64,000 nucleotides of DNA from Bradyrhizobium sp. sGM-13 (GTDB lineage: Bacteria; Pseudomonadota; Alphaproteobacteria; Rhizobiales; Xanthobacteraceae). This document shows, piece after piece, positions 49,368 through 55,921 of the stretch. Within the stretch, counting starts at the first letter, position 1. The number at the start of each line of letters is the position of its first letter. The notes beneath the pieces are model-generated. The model worked only from the letters and a program-made list of their open reading frames with translations, was not told where the DNA came from and ran no database searches. The stretch spans positions 124,001 through 188,000 of the forward strand of contig NZ_JAGWDK010000009.1 of assembly GCF_018398875.1 (NCBI RefSeq), read 5' to 3'. The position numbers were made by a program, and so were the translations under genes.

Positions 49368-49537
49368 CACGCGCTCTCCCGCTCTTGAACCGGAGCCATG
49401 TTGAAGGCGACGCAGGCAGCGTTGGTGTGCTGGCGCAGCCGCAGCTCGTCGACGGCCGACAAAACCCCGCGCAGGATCAGATCCTCACAGGCCGTGGTGA
49501 GACGCGCGACGGCCTCGCGCCTATCGTTGTCGTTCAT
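49367..49537 (-). CDS. Small hypothetical phage protein
   Basis: 56 residues (MNDNDRREAVARLTTACEDL at the start), predicted helical and soluble. Start and stop overlap both neighbours by 3-4 bases, which is the main evidence that it is a real gene. Function unknown. Confidence 0.65.
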   Translation of the reverse strand: MNDNDRREAVARLTTACEDLILRGVLSAVDELRLRQHTNAACVAFNMAPVQERESA

Positions 49538-49791
49538 GGCGCAGCCTCATGCTTGCGAAGGTCGATGATGTGGTCGGTCTGGAAGGCGGCGCTGTTGGCC
49601 GCCTCCTCTTCCTCAGTGTTGCTGATCGCTGCGACCAGATCGGCAATAGCTGCGATGCGGCTGTGCCCATAGCCACGAATACGGCCTTCGTCCTCGTCCT
49701 CGCGATAGGCGCCGTATTCCCCGTTCGGGCACAGCCCGGTGACGACGCGGCAATCGTTGGCCGGGAAATAGTGGCTGCGGATGTTAATCAT
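49534..49791 (-). CDS. Hypothetical phage protein
   Basis: 85 residues (MINIRSHYFPANDCRVVTGL at the start). Acidic middle (YREDEDEGRIRGYGHSRIAAIADLVAAI). Coupled by ATGA overlaps on both sides. No family recognised. Confidence 0.7.
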   Translation of the reverse strand: MINIRSHYFPANDCRVVTGLCPNGEYGAYREDEDEGRIRGYGHSRIAAIADLVAAISNTEEEEAANSAAFQTDHIIDLRKHEAAP

Positions 49792-50252
49792 CACGCAGCC
49801 TCCAACTCGTTGGCGAGGGCGTTCGCGGCGGCGATAACAGGTTCGAGGCTCACGCCGTAGTCGCTGATGACGTCGGTTTCGTTGCCCCAGACCAGAACCA
49901 CGAACGAATGTCGCTTCTCGGCGGCCGGGTTGAAGACTTCGAGGGTGTCGGAGTCGGTTGAAGCCAGCGCCTTGAAGATCGTGTTGGGATCGTTCGAGGT
50001 CTTAACCACATCCTCCTCACCGTCGTTGACGGTGATGCGATAGCCAGCGGCCAGCAGATCGGTGACGAGCCTACCGACAATCGCCCTCTCGACTTCGCTG
50101 GCGTTCGGGATCGGCGGCAGAAGCGCCAACGCCTTCATCAGGGTGCAGGTGACGTCCGGGCGGACGCAATTGTGAGCGGCGTTGATGCGATTGAGTTCAT
50201 CCAGCGAGTGCTGGAGCGCTTCTCGAAGCGTGACGATCAGTTGCAGTCCCAT
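49791..50252 (-). CDS. First gene of the leftward early operon, hypothetical
   Basis: 153 residues from the ATG at 50252, chosen because GGGAGC precedes it and because an earlier ATG at 50291 would lie upstream of the predicted transcription start. Helical N-terminus (LQLIVTLREALQHSLDELNRINAAHN) and a mixed C-terminal half (AGYRITVNDGEEDVVKTSNDPNTIFKALAST). The place just after the left promoter is that of lambda N, but I see no arginine-rich antiterminator motif. Confidence 0.75.
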   Translation of the reverse strand: MGLQLIVTLREALQHSLDELNRINAAHNCVRPDVTCTLMKALALLPPIPNASEVERAIVGRLVTDLLAAGYRITVNDGEEDVVKTSNDPNTIFKALASTDSDTLEVFNPAAEKRHSFVVLVWGNETDVISDYGVSLEPVIAAANALANELEAA

Positions 50253-50279
50253 GGCCAGCTCCCGTTGATGACGAGAGAA

Positions 50280-50308
50280 TCCATAGTCCAATTAACTTGG
50301 ACTTTCAA
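50280..50308 (-). promoter_or_regulatory. Left early promoter (PL) with operator in its spacer
   Basis: On the minus strand, -35 TTGAAA (50303-50308) and -10 TATGGA (50280-50285) are separated by exactly 17 bases that are almost entirely the palindrome AGTCCAAGTTAATTGGACT. Transcription should start near 50273, about 20 bases before the first gene. A repressor bound here would block RNA polymerase directly. Twin of the promoter at 51002-51030. Confidence 0.75.
50285..50303. promoter_or_regulatory. Repressor operator OL1
   Basis: AGTCCAATTAACTTGGACT: perfect 7-base arms (AGTCCAA/TTGGACT) around 5 bases. Same pattern as the operator at 51007-51025. Confidence 0.75.
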
Positions 50309-50314
50309 GGATGA

Positions 50315-50333
50315 AATCTAAATTATTTGGATT
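50315..50333. promoter_or_regulatory. Repressor operator OL2
   Basis: AATCTAAATTATTTGGATT: the same 7-5-7 layout with one mismatch between the arms, centred 30 bases (three helical turns) from OL1, so two repressor dimers could contact each other. Confidence 0.6.
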
Positions 50334-50510
50334 TTGCCGAAGCCCCTTCCATTTCAGCAGGAAAAGTGTTCTTGTTTTGTTCTGATAATCCGAAGTCATC
50401 CACTGAGCGAGCACGAAATTACGCAGCCACCTAAAATTGTAAGAGGCCGGGTCAGATATCGTTCATCAGTTCAGGTCGATGGTTGGAAAAAGAAGTAAGA
50501 AGGGGGCTGT

Positions 50511-50735
50511 ATGCTGCCGGACGGTGAAGGGTGGAAGCGTCGCCACGCAATCCACATTGTTTCAGAACTGCCAGACGATCCTCAGGACGCCCTTGCGGTG
50601 CTCCGCTTGGCCGTTGAGGTGGTGGAGCGGTTCTTGGTGCCGGAGGCGCGGCCGGCGCCTACCCTGAGCCTTGTTTCGGCCTCTCGTAGTCTATCCCGCA
50701 GCGAGACCGGTAGCCCGCCCTCGTCCCCATCATAA
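50511..50735 (+). CDS. Small hypothetical phage gene antisense to the repressor 3' end
   Basis: 74 residues from an ATG with GGGGG eight bases upstream (MLPDGEGWKRRHAIHIVSEL at the start). The first 48 residues (up to VVERFLVPEARPAP) look like a small helical phage/rhizobial protein; the serine-rich rest is probably a by-product of the opposite gene. It overlaps the repressor gene tail to tail by 154 bases. Either the overlap is real or one of the two ends earlier in functional terms. Confidence 0.5.
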   Translation: MLPDGEGWKRRHAIHIVSELPDDPQDALAVLRLAVEVVERFLVPEARPAPTLSLVSASRSLSRSETGSPPSSPS

Positions 50736-50989
50736 AGCCAGTCCCTGGTGATCCCTGGAACCACCTGCTTAATGCGCTGGGCTAACTCTATCGACAACGG
50801 ATAGCCCACGAGGGCGTTGTTGAGCCGCTTCTTTTCAACCTTGAGTCGCTCGGCAAATGCATCCTGAGTTCCAAAGCCCTCAGCGTCCATAACCGCCCGC
50901 AGACGGATGGCGATATCGGAATTTTTGCCGGCTGGATCTTTACTGGCCATGCTCCTGCTTGGGACAAATCCAAAAAATTTGCTATCCAT
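50582..50989 (-). CDS. Phage repressor (CI-like XRE helix-turn-helix protein)
   Basis: 135 residues from the ATG at 50989 (MDSKFFGFVPSRS); an ATG at 50950 (MASKDPAGKNSDIAIRLR) is an alternative but its AGGAG is only one base away. The DNA-binding domain is IAIRLRAVMDAEGFGTQDAFAERLKVEKKRLNNALVGYPLSIELAQRIKQVVPGITRDWLYDGDEGG, an XRE fold. There is no peptidase S24 domain, so it is not a self-cleaving repressor of the LexA type. It lies between the two operator regions, as cI does in lambda. The Arg/Ser/Thr-rich last 30 residues overlap the gene at 50511. Confidence 0.8.
   Translation of the reverse strand: MDSKFFGFVPSRSMASKDPAGKNSDIAIRLRAVMDAEGFGTQDAFAERLKVEKKRLNNALVGYPLSIELAQRIKQVVPGITRDWLYDGDEGGLPVSLRDRLREAETRLRVGAGRASGTKNRSTTSTAKRSTARAS
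50967..50985. promoter_or_regulatory. Possible operator OR2 (one good half-site)
   Basis: AATCCAAAAAATTTGCTAT has one perfect half-site (AATCCAA) and a poor second one, centred 40 bases from OR1 and overlapping the first codons of the repressor gene. It could mediate negative autoregulation at high repressor levels. Confidence 0.4.
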
Positions 50990-51001
50990 CGCTTCTAGAC
51001 C

Positions 51002-51030
51002 TTGAAAATCCAATTTAGTTGGATTATTGA
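51002..51030 (+). promoter_or_regulatory. Right early promoter (PR) with operator in its spacer
   Basis: -35 TTGAAA (51002-51007), 17-base spacer, -10 TATTGA (51025-51030). Over its 29 bases it is identical to the left promoter at 24 positions. The predicted transcription start (about 51037) is 2 bases before the cro-like ATG. Confidence 0.72.
51007..51025. promoter_or_regulatory. Repressor operator OR1
   Basis: AATCCAATTTAGTTGGATT: perfect 7-base arms around 5 bases, filling the spacer of the right early promoter. Confidence 0.75.
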
Positions 51031-51038
51031 GCGTCGCT

Positions 51039-51269
51039 ATGGATGAGCTTTCCACCACTTCCGAAGTCATTGACGCCCTCGGCGGCAACGCTGCTGTTGC
51101 GAAGATCACCGGCAGTACGGTCAAGGCCGTCTGGAATTGGCGCGGCTTCGAGACCTTCCCCTCGAACACCTACGTTGCGCTGACCGATGCACTCCGCGCG
51201 ATCGGCAAGACGGCACCGCCGTCGCTGTGGGGCATGAAGATTCCTGCCGAGCCGGAGCGCGCGGCATGA
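51039..51269 (+). CDS. Cro-like regulator (YdaS-type helix-turn-helix)
   Basis: 76 residues from the ATG at 51039 (MDELSTTSEVIDALGGNAAVAKITGSTVKAVWNWRGFETFPSNTYVALTDALRAIG). The short helix-turn-helix with VAKITGSTVKAVWNWR and the place opposite the repressor match Cro/YdaS proteins. A TTG at 51027 is in frame but lies inside the -10 region, so ATG is the better start. With transcription starting about 2 bases before the ATG, the mRNA would be leaderless. Confidence 0.78.
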   Translation: MDELSTTSEVIDALGGNAAVAKITGSTVKAVWNWRGFETFPSNTYVALTDALRAIGKTAPPSLWGMKIPAEPERAA

Positions 51270-51292
51270 TCGCGTTTCATGTGAAACAATTC

Positions 51293-51496
51293 CTATCCGC
51301 CGTTCCCGCGGTCGTGGGCTTTGCGAGCCCTGCCGGGGAACGCGACTACTTTTCCCCGGCAGGGTCGCCGGTCCGGGGGCAGGACCGAGCTCAACACCGT
51401 TTTGGTGATGTCGCCCAACAGCAGCCAGCAATCCTCTTCAGCCTCCATCGCCGCATCCTCGCCAAAGGTCGCGATGGGGGTGATCTCGCCAGCCAT
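51293..51496 (-). CDS. Small hypothetical protein on the strand opposite the right operon
   Basis: 67 residues from an ATG with GGAG nine bases upstream. The first part (MAGEITPIATFGEDAAMEAEEDCWLLLGDITKTVL) is acidic and protein-like; the rest is basic. No gene claims this stretch on the plus strand with better evidence, although an open plus frame runs through it from an ATG at 51266. Function unknown. Confidence 0.45.
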   Translation of the reverse strand: MAGEITPIATFGEDAAMEAEEDCWLLLGDITKTVLSSVLPPDRRPCRGKVVAFPGRARKAHDRGNGG

Positions 51497-51544
51497 GATC
51501 AAGCACTCCGTACTCACCCGCGTAGCGTAACGGGAGACGGTTTT

Positions 51545-51847
51545 ATGATCAGACAAAGGGCTTTGATTTCGGCGCAAGTTCTCGCCGAGGCACGGGCATG
51601 GGCCAACGAGCTTACTTCGCTGGAAATCGAAGGGCCGGGCGACCTTGAGCCTGCGTGGCGCCGTCTCGAAAACCGCTATGGCATCCCCTACTCCACGTTC
51701 TGGTCTCTCAAGTATCGGACCGAGCTGAAAAGCATCTGGGCCGATCTGCATCTCATGTTGAAGCTGGCGGTCGAGCACGAGCGCTCCCGCCGAGCCGCGC
51801 AACTTTCGCATCACAAGTTCGTCGAGACCGTCACCGGCAAAGGGTGA
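51545..51847 (+). CDS. Hypothetical phage protein
   Basis: 100 residues from the ATG at 51545, which has GGGAG eight bases upstream. Soluble, helical and basic (ALISAQVLAEARAWANELTSLEIEGPGDLEPAWRRLENRYGIPYSTFWSLKYR, then IWADLHLMLKLAVEHERSRRA). The middle resembles a small DNA-binding fold, but no family is recognised. The same frame is open back to 51266. Confidence 0.72.
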   Translation: MIRQRALISAQVLAEARAWANELTSLEIEGPGDLEPAWRRLENRYGIPYSTFWSLKYRTELKSIWADLHLMLKLAVEHERSRRAAQLSHHKFVETVTGKG

Positions 51848-51866
51848 CGGCTAGCACGGGGGCAGC

Positions 51867-52100
51867 ATGGCAAGGGGACGCAAGCGCATACGCAGCGGGA
51901 TTCCGGCTGTGACCGTGTCATTCGGCGCGAAGCTGGCTGACGCGCGCGAGCCGCTGCACCGCAGGCTTGGCATCGAAACAACCGTTTATCGCATCGCGAT
52001 CCTCGACGATCACCGCATAGGTCGCCGCTTCGACAGCGTGTCGCGCGCTTGGAACCACCAGCATCTGTACCGCGAGAGCATCACGCTCCCGCGGGTCTAG
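51867..52100 (+). CDS. Small basic hypothetical phage protein
   Basis: 77 residues from an ATG preceded by GGGGG at proper spacing (MARGRKRIRSGIPAVTVSFG at the start). Basic and without a known domain. An open frame of similar length on the other strand (51918-52136) is an alternative. Operon context and the ribosome site favour this one. Confidence 0.5.
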   Translation: MARGRKRIRSGIPAVTVSFGAKLADAREPLHRRLGIETTVYRIAILDDHRIGRRFDSVSRAWNHQHLYRESITLPRV

Positions 52101-52148
52101 CTGCGTCCACTGTTCTGTAACTGCGTACCCACACAAGGAGGATTAGCA

Positions 52149-52481
52149 ATGTCGCGCCTCATCAGGCGTTTTTCAGAGATTCTTGGCCTCGTCGATCGCG
52201 ACTTCGAGCCCAAGATCGACTCTGCCGTTCGCGAAGTCGTCGAAGCCCTTGTCGATCTGCCGACCGAGAAGGGCAAGGCGTCGATCACCGTCACGTTGGA
52301 CTTCGAATACGAGAAGGGAATGTTCAACCTTCTCCCCAACGTGAAGGTGAAACTGCCGGAGGGCCAGAAATTCCGGCGCACTCCGTTCTGGGCGCACGAA
52401 GGCGCGCTCTCCACCCAGCACCCGTCGCAGATCGACATGTTCGTCCGCGACTCCACCAAGAGCATGGCCCAGCAGGGCTAA
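52149..52481 (+). CDS. Hypothetical phage protein
   Basis: 110 residues from an ATG with AAGGAGG upstream. IRRFSEILGLVDRDFEPKIDSAVREVVEALVDLPTEKGKASITVTLDFEYEKGMFNLLPNVKVKLPEG is an alpha+beta protein. It precedes the DUF2303 gene by 15 bases, a pairing that suggests joint function. Family not recognised. Confidence 0.8.
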   Translation: MSRLIRRFSEILGLVDRDFEPKIDSAVREVVEALVDLPTEKGKASITVTLDFEYEKGMFNLLPNVKVKLPEGQKFRRTPFWAHEGALSTQHPSQIDMFVRDSTKSMAQQG

Positions 52482-52496
52482 CCACAGGAGCGTTTC

Positions 52497-53408
52497 ATGT
52501 CTGAAGCGGTCAACGGCGAAGCCGTCGACAAAATTGCCGCCCTCGCAAAGAGTGCGGCTGACTTGCAGGTCGCGAGCGTCAGCGTCAGCGGCGTTGGCCT
52601 GCCATCGTCCTTCCCGGTTGCGTTCGATCGGCGTCAGGGCGGCTCCGGTCTGATCTCGCTGAAGGAGCATGCCGAGAAGTGGCGCAATGCTCCGGAGCGC
52701 AAGCGCGGTGTCGCGAGGCTCGCCACGCTGCAGAGCTTCATCGATCTCGCCAATCGTCACAAGGACGCGAACAGCGTCATCTTCGCCCAGGCGGAGTGGC
52801 CGAGCCCGTCGCTCACGGCGATCATCAACTACAACGAGGCCGGCACCGGCGCAGCACGCTTCGGCGATCATCGCTTCGTCTATCCGTTCCCAATGACCGA
52901 CGAGTTCAAGGCTTGGGCAGGTCAGGACAGCTCCCAGATGTCGCAGAGCGAATTCGCGGCCTTCATTGAGGAGCGCGTGTTCGAGCTGGCCGATCCGACA
53001 CCCGGTGAAGCCGACATGTTCGAGAAGATCCTGCGGACGCAGTTCGCCTCACCGAGCCGCATGATGGAGTTGTCGCGCGGGCTGCAGGTCAACGTGGAGT
53101 CGGTCGCCAAGTCCGGCGTCACCTTGCAGTCGGGCGAAGGCGAAATCCAGTTTGTCGAGGAGCACCGCGACCAGCGTGGCGAGAAGTTGATCGTCCCCGG
53201 CCTGTTCATGATCGCCCTGCCGGCCTTCATCGGCGGCGATCCGGTCCGCATTCCCGTTCGCCTGCGGTACCGCGTCAAGGGCGGCGCCATCTCGTGGTTC
53301 TACCAGATGTATCGCTGGAAGGAGTTCCTGCGCGAGCGCGTCATTGCCGACCTCGACTTTGCGCACGACCAAACCGATCTGCCCACCTTCGAAGGGTCGC
53401 CCGAGTAA
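52497..53408 (+). CDS. DUF2303 family (YfdQ-like) phage protein
   Basis: 303 residues. Conserved parts: FIDLANRHKDANSVIFAQAEWPSPSLTAIINYNEAGTGAARFGDHRFVYPFPMTDEFKAWAG in the first half and SGEGEIQFVEEHRDQRGEKLIVPGLFMIALPAFIGGDPVRIPVRLRYRVKGGAISWFYQMYR in the second. YfdQ-like proteins occur in the early regions of many temperate phages; their function is unknown. Confidence 0.88.
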   Translation: MSEAVNGEAVDKIAALAKSAADLQVASVSVSGVGLPSSFPVAFDRRQGGSGLISLKEHAEKWRNAPERKRGVARLATLQSFIDLANRHKDANSVIFAQAEWPSPSLTAIINYNEAGTGAARFGDHRFVYPFPMTDEFKAWAGQDSSQMSQSEFAAFIEERVFELADPTPGEADMFEKILRTQFASPSRMMELSRGLQVNVESVAKSGVTLQSGEGEIQFVEEHRDQRGEKLIVPGLFMIALPAFIGGDPVRIPVRLRYRVKGGAISWFYQMYRWKEFLRERVIADLDFAHDQTDLPTFEGSPE

Positions 53409-53410
53409 CG

Positions 53411-53716
53411 ATGGACGACCTGTTCACATACGCGGCGAAGCAAGCGCCGAGCAGCGACACGCCGGAGGGCATCCCCTCCGACGTGGCCGCGCTGTTCGAG
53501 CGGCTGTCGCTGCAATTGTGGAACAAGGGACATCGCCGCTTTTCCGCTGACGCGATCCTGCATCGCATCCGCTGGGAGTTCACCGTCGAGCGCGACGGCG
53601 AATGGAAGTGCAACAACAATCACACGTCCGTGCTGGCGCGCTGGTTCCTCGCAAAGCACCTGGACAAGGCGGGCTTCTTTGAGACGCGCGAGAAGCGCGC
53701 GAAGGAGGCCGCATGA
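53411..53716 (+). CDS. Hypothetical phage protein
   Basis: 101 residues (MDDLFTYAAKQAPSSDTPEG at the start). LFERLSLQLWNKGHRRFSADAILHRIRWEFTVERDGEWKCNNNHTSVLARWFLAKHLDKAGFFETREKR is a motif I know from small phage proteins next to methyltransferases. Starts 2 bases after DUF2303 and overlaps the next gene by ATGA. Confidence 0.82.
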   Translation: MDDLFTYAAKQAPSSDTPEGIPSDVAALFERLSLQLWNKGHRRFSADAILHRIRWEFTVERDGEWKCNNNHTSVLARWFLAKHLDKAGFFETREKRAKEAA

Positions 53717-54363
53717 GCTGGCCCTTCGGCCCCCTGCGCATGTTCGGTTACGACGTCATTGTCGCCGATCCGCCGTGGTTGTTCGATCTCTACAGCAAAG
53801 CAGGCGAGGAGAAATCCGCCGCTGCTCACTACGAGCTGATGACGCTCCACGACATCAAGGCGCTACCCGTCTCGCAGCTCGCCAGCCGCGATTGCCTGCT
53901 GCTGCTGTGGACCTGCGGCTGGGCGATGGCAACCTGTCAGGCTCACGAAGTCGCTCGCGCGTGGGGCTTCGAGCCGATCACCGAAATGTCGTGGCGCAAG
54001 ACAACCGCGTCCGGCGCCGTTCGCATGGGCCCGGGATACCGCGTCCGCACCATGCACGAGCCGATCTTGGTCTGCACCACGGGCAATCCGCGTCATCGCG
54101 CGCTGGAATCCACCGATCGCTTCGACATCTGCATCGACGGTCTTGCTCGCGAGCACTCGCGCAAGCCGGTCGAGTTCTACGAGCACGTTGTCGATTGCAC
54201 GCCGAACGCTCTGGCGCGCGCCGATCTGTTCACTCGAGAGACGCGCCCCGGCTTCGACGGCTGGGGCAACGAGTCCACCAAGTTCGACCGTTCGATCCGC
54301 CGCCCGAACGAGACGAAGACTACCACTCGCGCGGCAGCAGCAATGGGGAATGACAATGACTGA
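53713..54363 (+). CDS. MT-A70 family DNA N6-adenine methyltransferase
   Basis: 216 residues. The catalytic DPPW motif is in YDVIVADPPWLFDLYSKAGEEKSAAAHYELMTLHDIKALPV. LLLWTCGWAMATCQAHEVARAWGFEPITEMSWRKTT and RVRTMHEPILVCTTGNP complete the MT-A70 fold, and KPVEFYEHVVDCTPNALARADLFTRETRPGFDGWGNE closes it. Phages use such enzymes to methylate adenine, which can protect against restriction or affect transcription. No restriction partner is present. Confidence 0.93.
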   Translation: MSWPFGPLRMFGYDVIVADPPWLFDLYSKAGEEKSAAAHYELMTLHDIKALPVSQLASRDCLLLLWTCGWAMATCQAHEVARAWGFEPITEMSWRKTTASGAVRMGPGYRVRTMHEPILVCTTGNPRHRALESTDRFDICIDGLAREHSRKPVEFYEHVVDCTPNALARADLFTRETRPGFDGWGNESTKFDRSIRRPNETKTTTRAAAAMGNDND

Positions 54364-54775
54364 ACAGACCAACACCGCCCAGGAGAAGGCGCCGCCGAGT
54401 TTGGAGGAAATCAAGGCCACCTACGACCAGGCGTCCAGCACGAACAAGACCCTCATGCGGGCGACCCTGACCTTATCGGCAATCATCGACTCCAAGCTGG
54501 ATCGTCAGATCAAGATCGACGCGATGCTGGCAACCATGAAGTCGTTTGCCGCCGACATCGAACTCGGCGCGTATGAGAGGGTCATGGAGACGGCCGAGAG
54601 GAAGAAGCTTCCGCCCGAAGTCGTCATGGCCCTCACCGCGGTGAGCCTCTGTGGGACGGCTGACAAGCTGCGCGCGCAAGTCGCAAATCACATCTTGCTG
54701 TTTCAGGACGAGTGCGAGCAGGCGTTGAAGGCCAAAGGCGAGGCCGAGAAACAGCCGGAGCCAGTCCCGGCATGA
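54356..54775 (+). CDS. Hypothetical phage protein
   Basis: 139 residues from the ATG at 54356, which overlaps the methyltransferase stop by 8 bases. Almost entirely helical: LEEIKATYDQASSTNKTLMRATLTLSAIIDSKLDRQIKIDAMLATMKSFAADIELGAYERVMETAERKKLPPEVVMALTAV. Family not recognised. Confidence 0.75.
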   Translation: MTEQTNTAQEKAPPSLEEIKATYDQASSTNKTLMRATLTLSAIIDSKLDRQIKIDAMLATMKSFAADIELGAYERVMETAERKKLPPEVVMALTAVSLCGTADKLRAQVANHILLFQDECEQALKAKGEAEKQPEPVPA

Positions 54776-55035
54776 TCTCGAACGCTGGTGCTCAGATTGC
54801 AGGACACGGCGTCGTTCGAGCGACACCGGCAGAAGAAATGGCCGCGTTCGAGAAACTCGGCCCTCACTGCAAGGCCGCGCTGAATGACAGCGTGTTCCCG
54901 TGGTCGAGCATCGCGGTGCTTCGGCGGTTCGCGCAGACGAAGCGCGATCCGTCGAATGCGGATCACGACAAGGATCTCGCGGATGAACTGCGAGCCATCG
55001 ACAAATCCCGAACCGAGGAACGCAAAGCGTCATGA
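54772..55035 (+). CDS. Hypothetical phage protein
   Basis: 87 residues (MISNAGAQIAGHGVVRATPA at the start) with AFEKLGPHCKAALNDSVFPWSSIAVLRRFAQTKRDPSNADHDKDLADELRAIDK. Coupled by ATGA on both sides. Function unknown. Confidence 0.72.
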   Translation: MISNAGAQIAGHGVVRATPAEEMAAFEKLGPHCKAALNDSVFPWSSIAVLRRFAQTKRDPSNADHDKDLADELRAIDKSRTEERKAS

Positions 55036-55379
55036 GCGACGAGCAGGCAATCCACATCGCGAATTTCATTTCCGATCTTCGCGCAGCGATCGACAAACAC
55101 GCCGAGGAGGCAGGCCGCGCCCTCTCCAAGATCGTCATTGACGACGGCGTTATCCGCAAGCCCGACCCGAGCGACCAGATGTGGGCGATCTTTCTCGCCT
55201 TCCACACCGCTGCCGTGGATTGGGTCATCGCCCAGGGCATCCGGGAAGACAAGGTGCCGGCGTGCGTGATGGTCGACGTCGGCCTGCGCATGTTCCTCGA
55301 CAACACCCGCGACACCATCATGAAGGTGGAGGCGGAGAAGCGGAAGCCGAAGCCGAACATCATCGGACTGCGGAACTGA
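55032..55379 (+). CDS. Hypothetical phage protein
   Basis: 115 residues (MSDEQAIHIANFISDLRAAI at the start). The helical middle contains MWAIFLAFHTAAVDWVIAQGIREDKVPACVMVDVGLRMFLDNTRDTIMKVE. No membrane prediction strong enough to call it integral. Function unknown. Confidence 0.75.
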   Translation: MSDEQAIHIANFISDLRAAIDKHAEEAGRALSKIVIDDGVIRKPDPSDQMWAIFLAFHTAAVDWVIAQGIREDKVPACVMVDVGLRMFLDNTRDTIMKVEAEKRKPKPNIIGLRN

Positions 55380-55390
55380 GGACTGCGCTG

Positions 55391-55714
55391 ATGAAGGTCG
55401 CCCCGTTCTTCCGCAACCAGTTCTCCTGCCTCGAAACCGGTAAGCGGCCAGCGCCGAAAGTCTGCAAGGACTGCAGCGTCAATGCCGTCGAAAGAAGCAA
55501 CCAATCCTGCAACCCGTGCCGAGTCATTCGGCACGAGGCGAAGATGGAAGCCAATCGCCTGCGCGCCAAAGCGGCTTGCGCGCCTGTGCCACGCATCGAC
55601 AGCATCTCCGACCTGGGCCACGCCGCGCGCCGCGCCGGCCTGACCGTCGCCGACATAGAGGCGATCTACCCGCCTCTCTCTCCCACCGAAGAAAGGCTGA
55701 TGAACCATGGCTGA
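55391..55714 (+). CDS. Small cysteine-cluster (zinc-finger-like) phage protein
   Basis: 107 residues from the ATG at 55391. FSCLETGKRPAPKVCKDCSVNAVERSNQSCNPCRVIRHEAK has C..., C..C and C..C spacing suited to a zinc site; the rest is helical (ISDLGHAARRAGLTVADIEAIYPPLSPTEERL). It could bind nucleic acid or the host polymerase; no family is recognised. Confidence 0.72.
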   Translation: MKVAPFFRNQFSCLETGKRPAPKVCKDCSVNAVERSNQSCNPCRVIRHEAKMEANRLRAKAACAPVPRIDSISDLGHAARRAGLTVADIEAIYPPLSPTEERLMNHG

Positions 55715-55919
55715 GAAGCCGAAACCTCCCACCACCTGGCTTGTCTGGGTGCAGGGCCTCAAGGGGCCGAATCCGCAGCTTTGGTACGACGATGGAGGCC
55801 GCTTTGTCGGCCCGTCGGAAATCGTCGTGCTTCAACGCAACGAGCTGCCGTCGCCGCAGTCCGAATTTCACCTCGACACCCTCGCCACCCTCTACCCCCT
55901 CGAACAGGAGGCCGCATAG
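55707..55919 (+). CDS. Small hypothetical phage protein
   Basis: 70 residues (MAEKPKPPTTWLVWVQGLKG at the start), rich in Trp and Pro, with QLWYDDGGRFVGPSEIVVLQRNELPSP. Overlaps its upstream neighbour by 8 bases. Function unknown. Confidence 0.68.
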   Translation: MAEKPKPPTTWLVWVQGLKGPNPQLWYDDGGRFVGPSEIVVLQRNELPSPQSEFHLDTLATLYPLEQEAA

Positions 55920-55921
55920 CC

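Noticed and set aside
51266..51544. Upstream extension of the gene at 51545 to an ATG that overlaps the cro stop
   Set aside because: The ATGA overlap is attractive, but the extension (GFASPAGERDYFSPAGSPV and on) is low in quality and a good ribosome site precedes 51545. A minus-strand gene also fits the stretch.
51918..52136. 72-codon minus-strand frame opposite the gene at 51867
   Set aside because: It lacks a clear ribosome site and runs against the operon; kept as an alternative to a weakly supported plus-strand gene.
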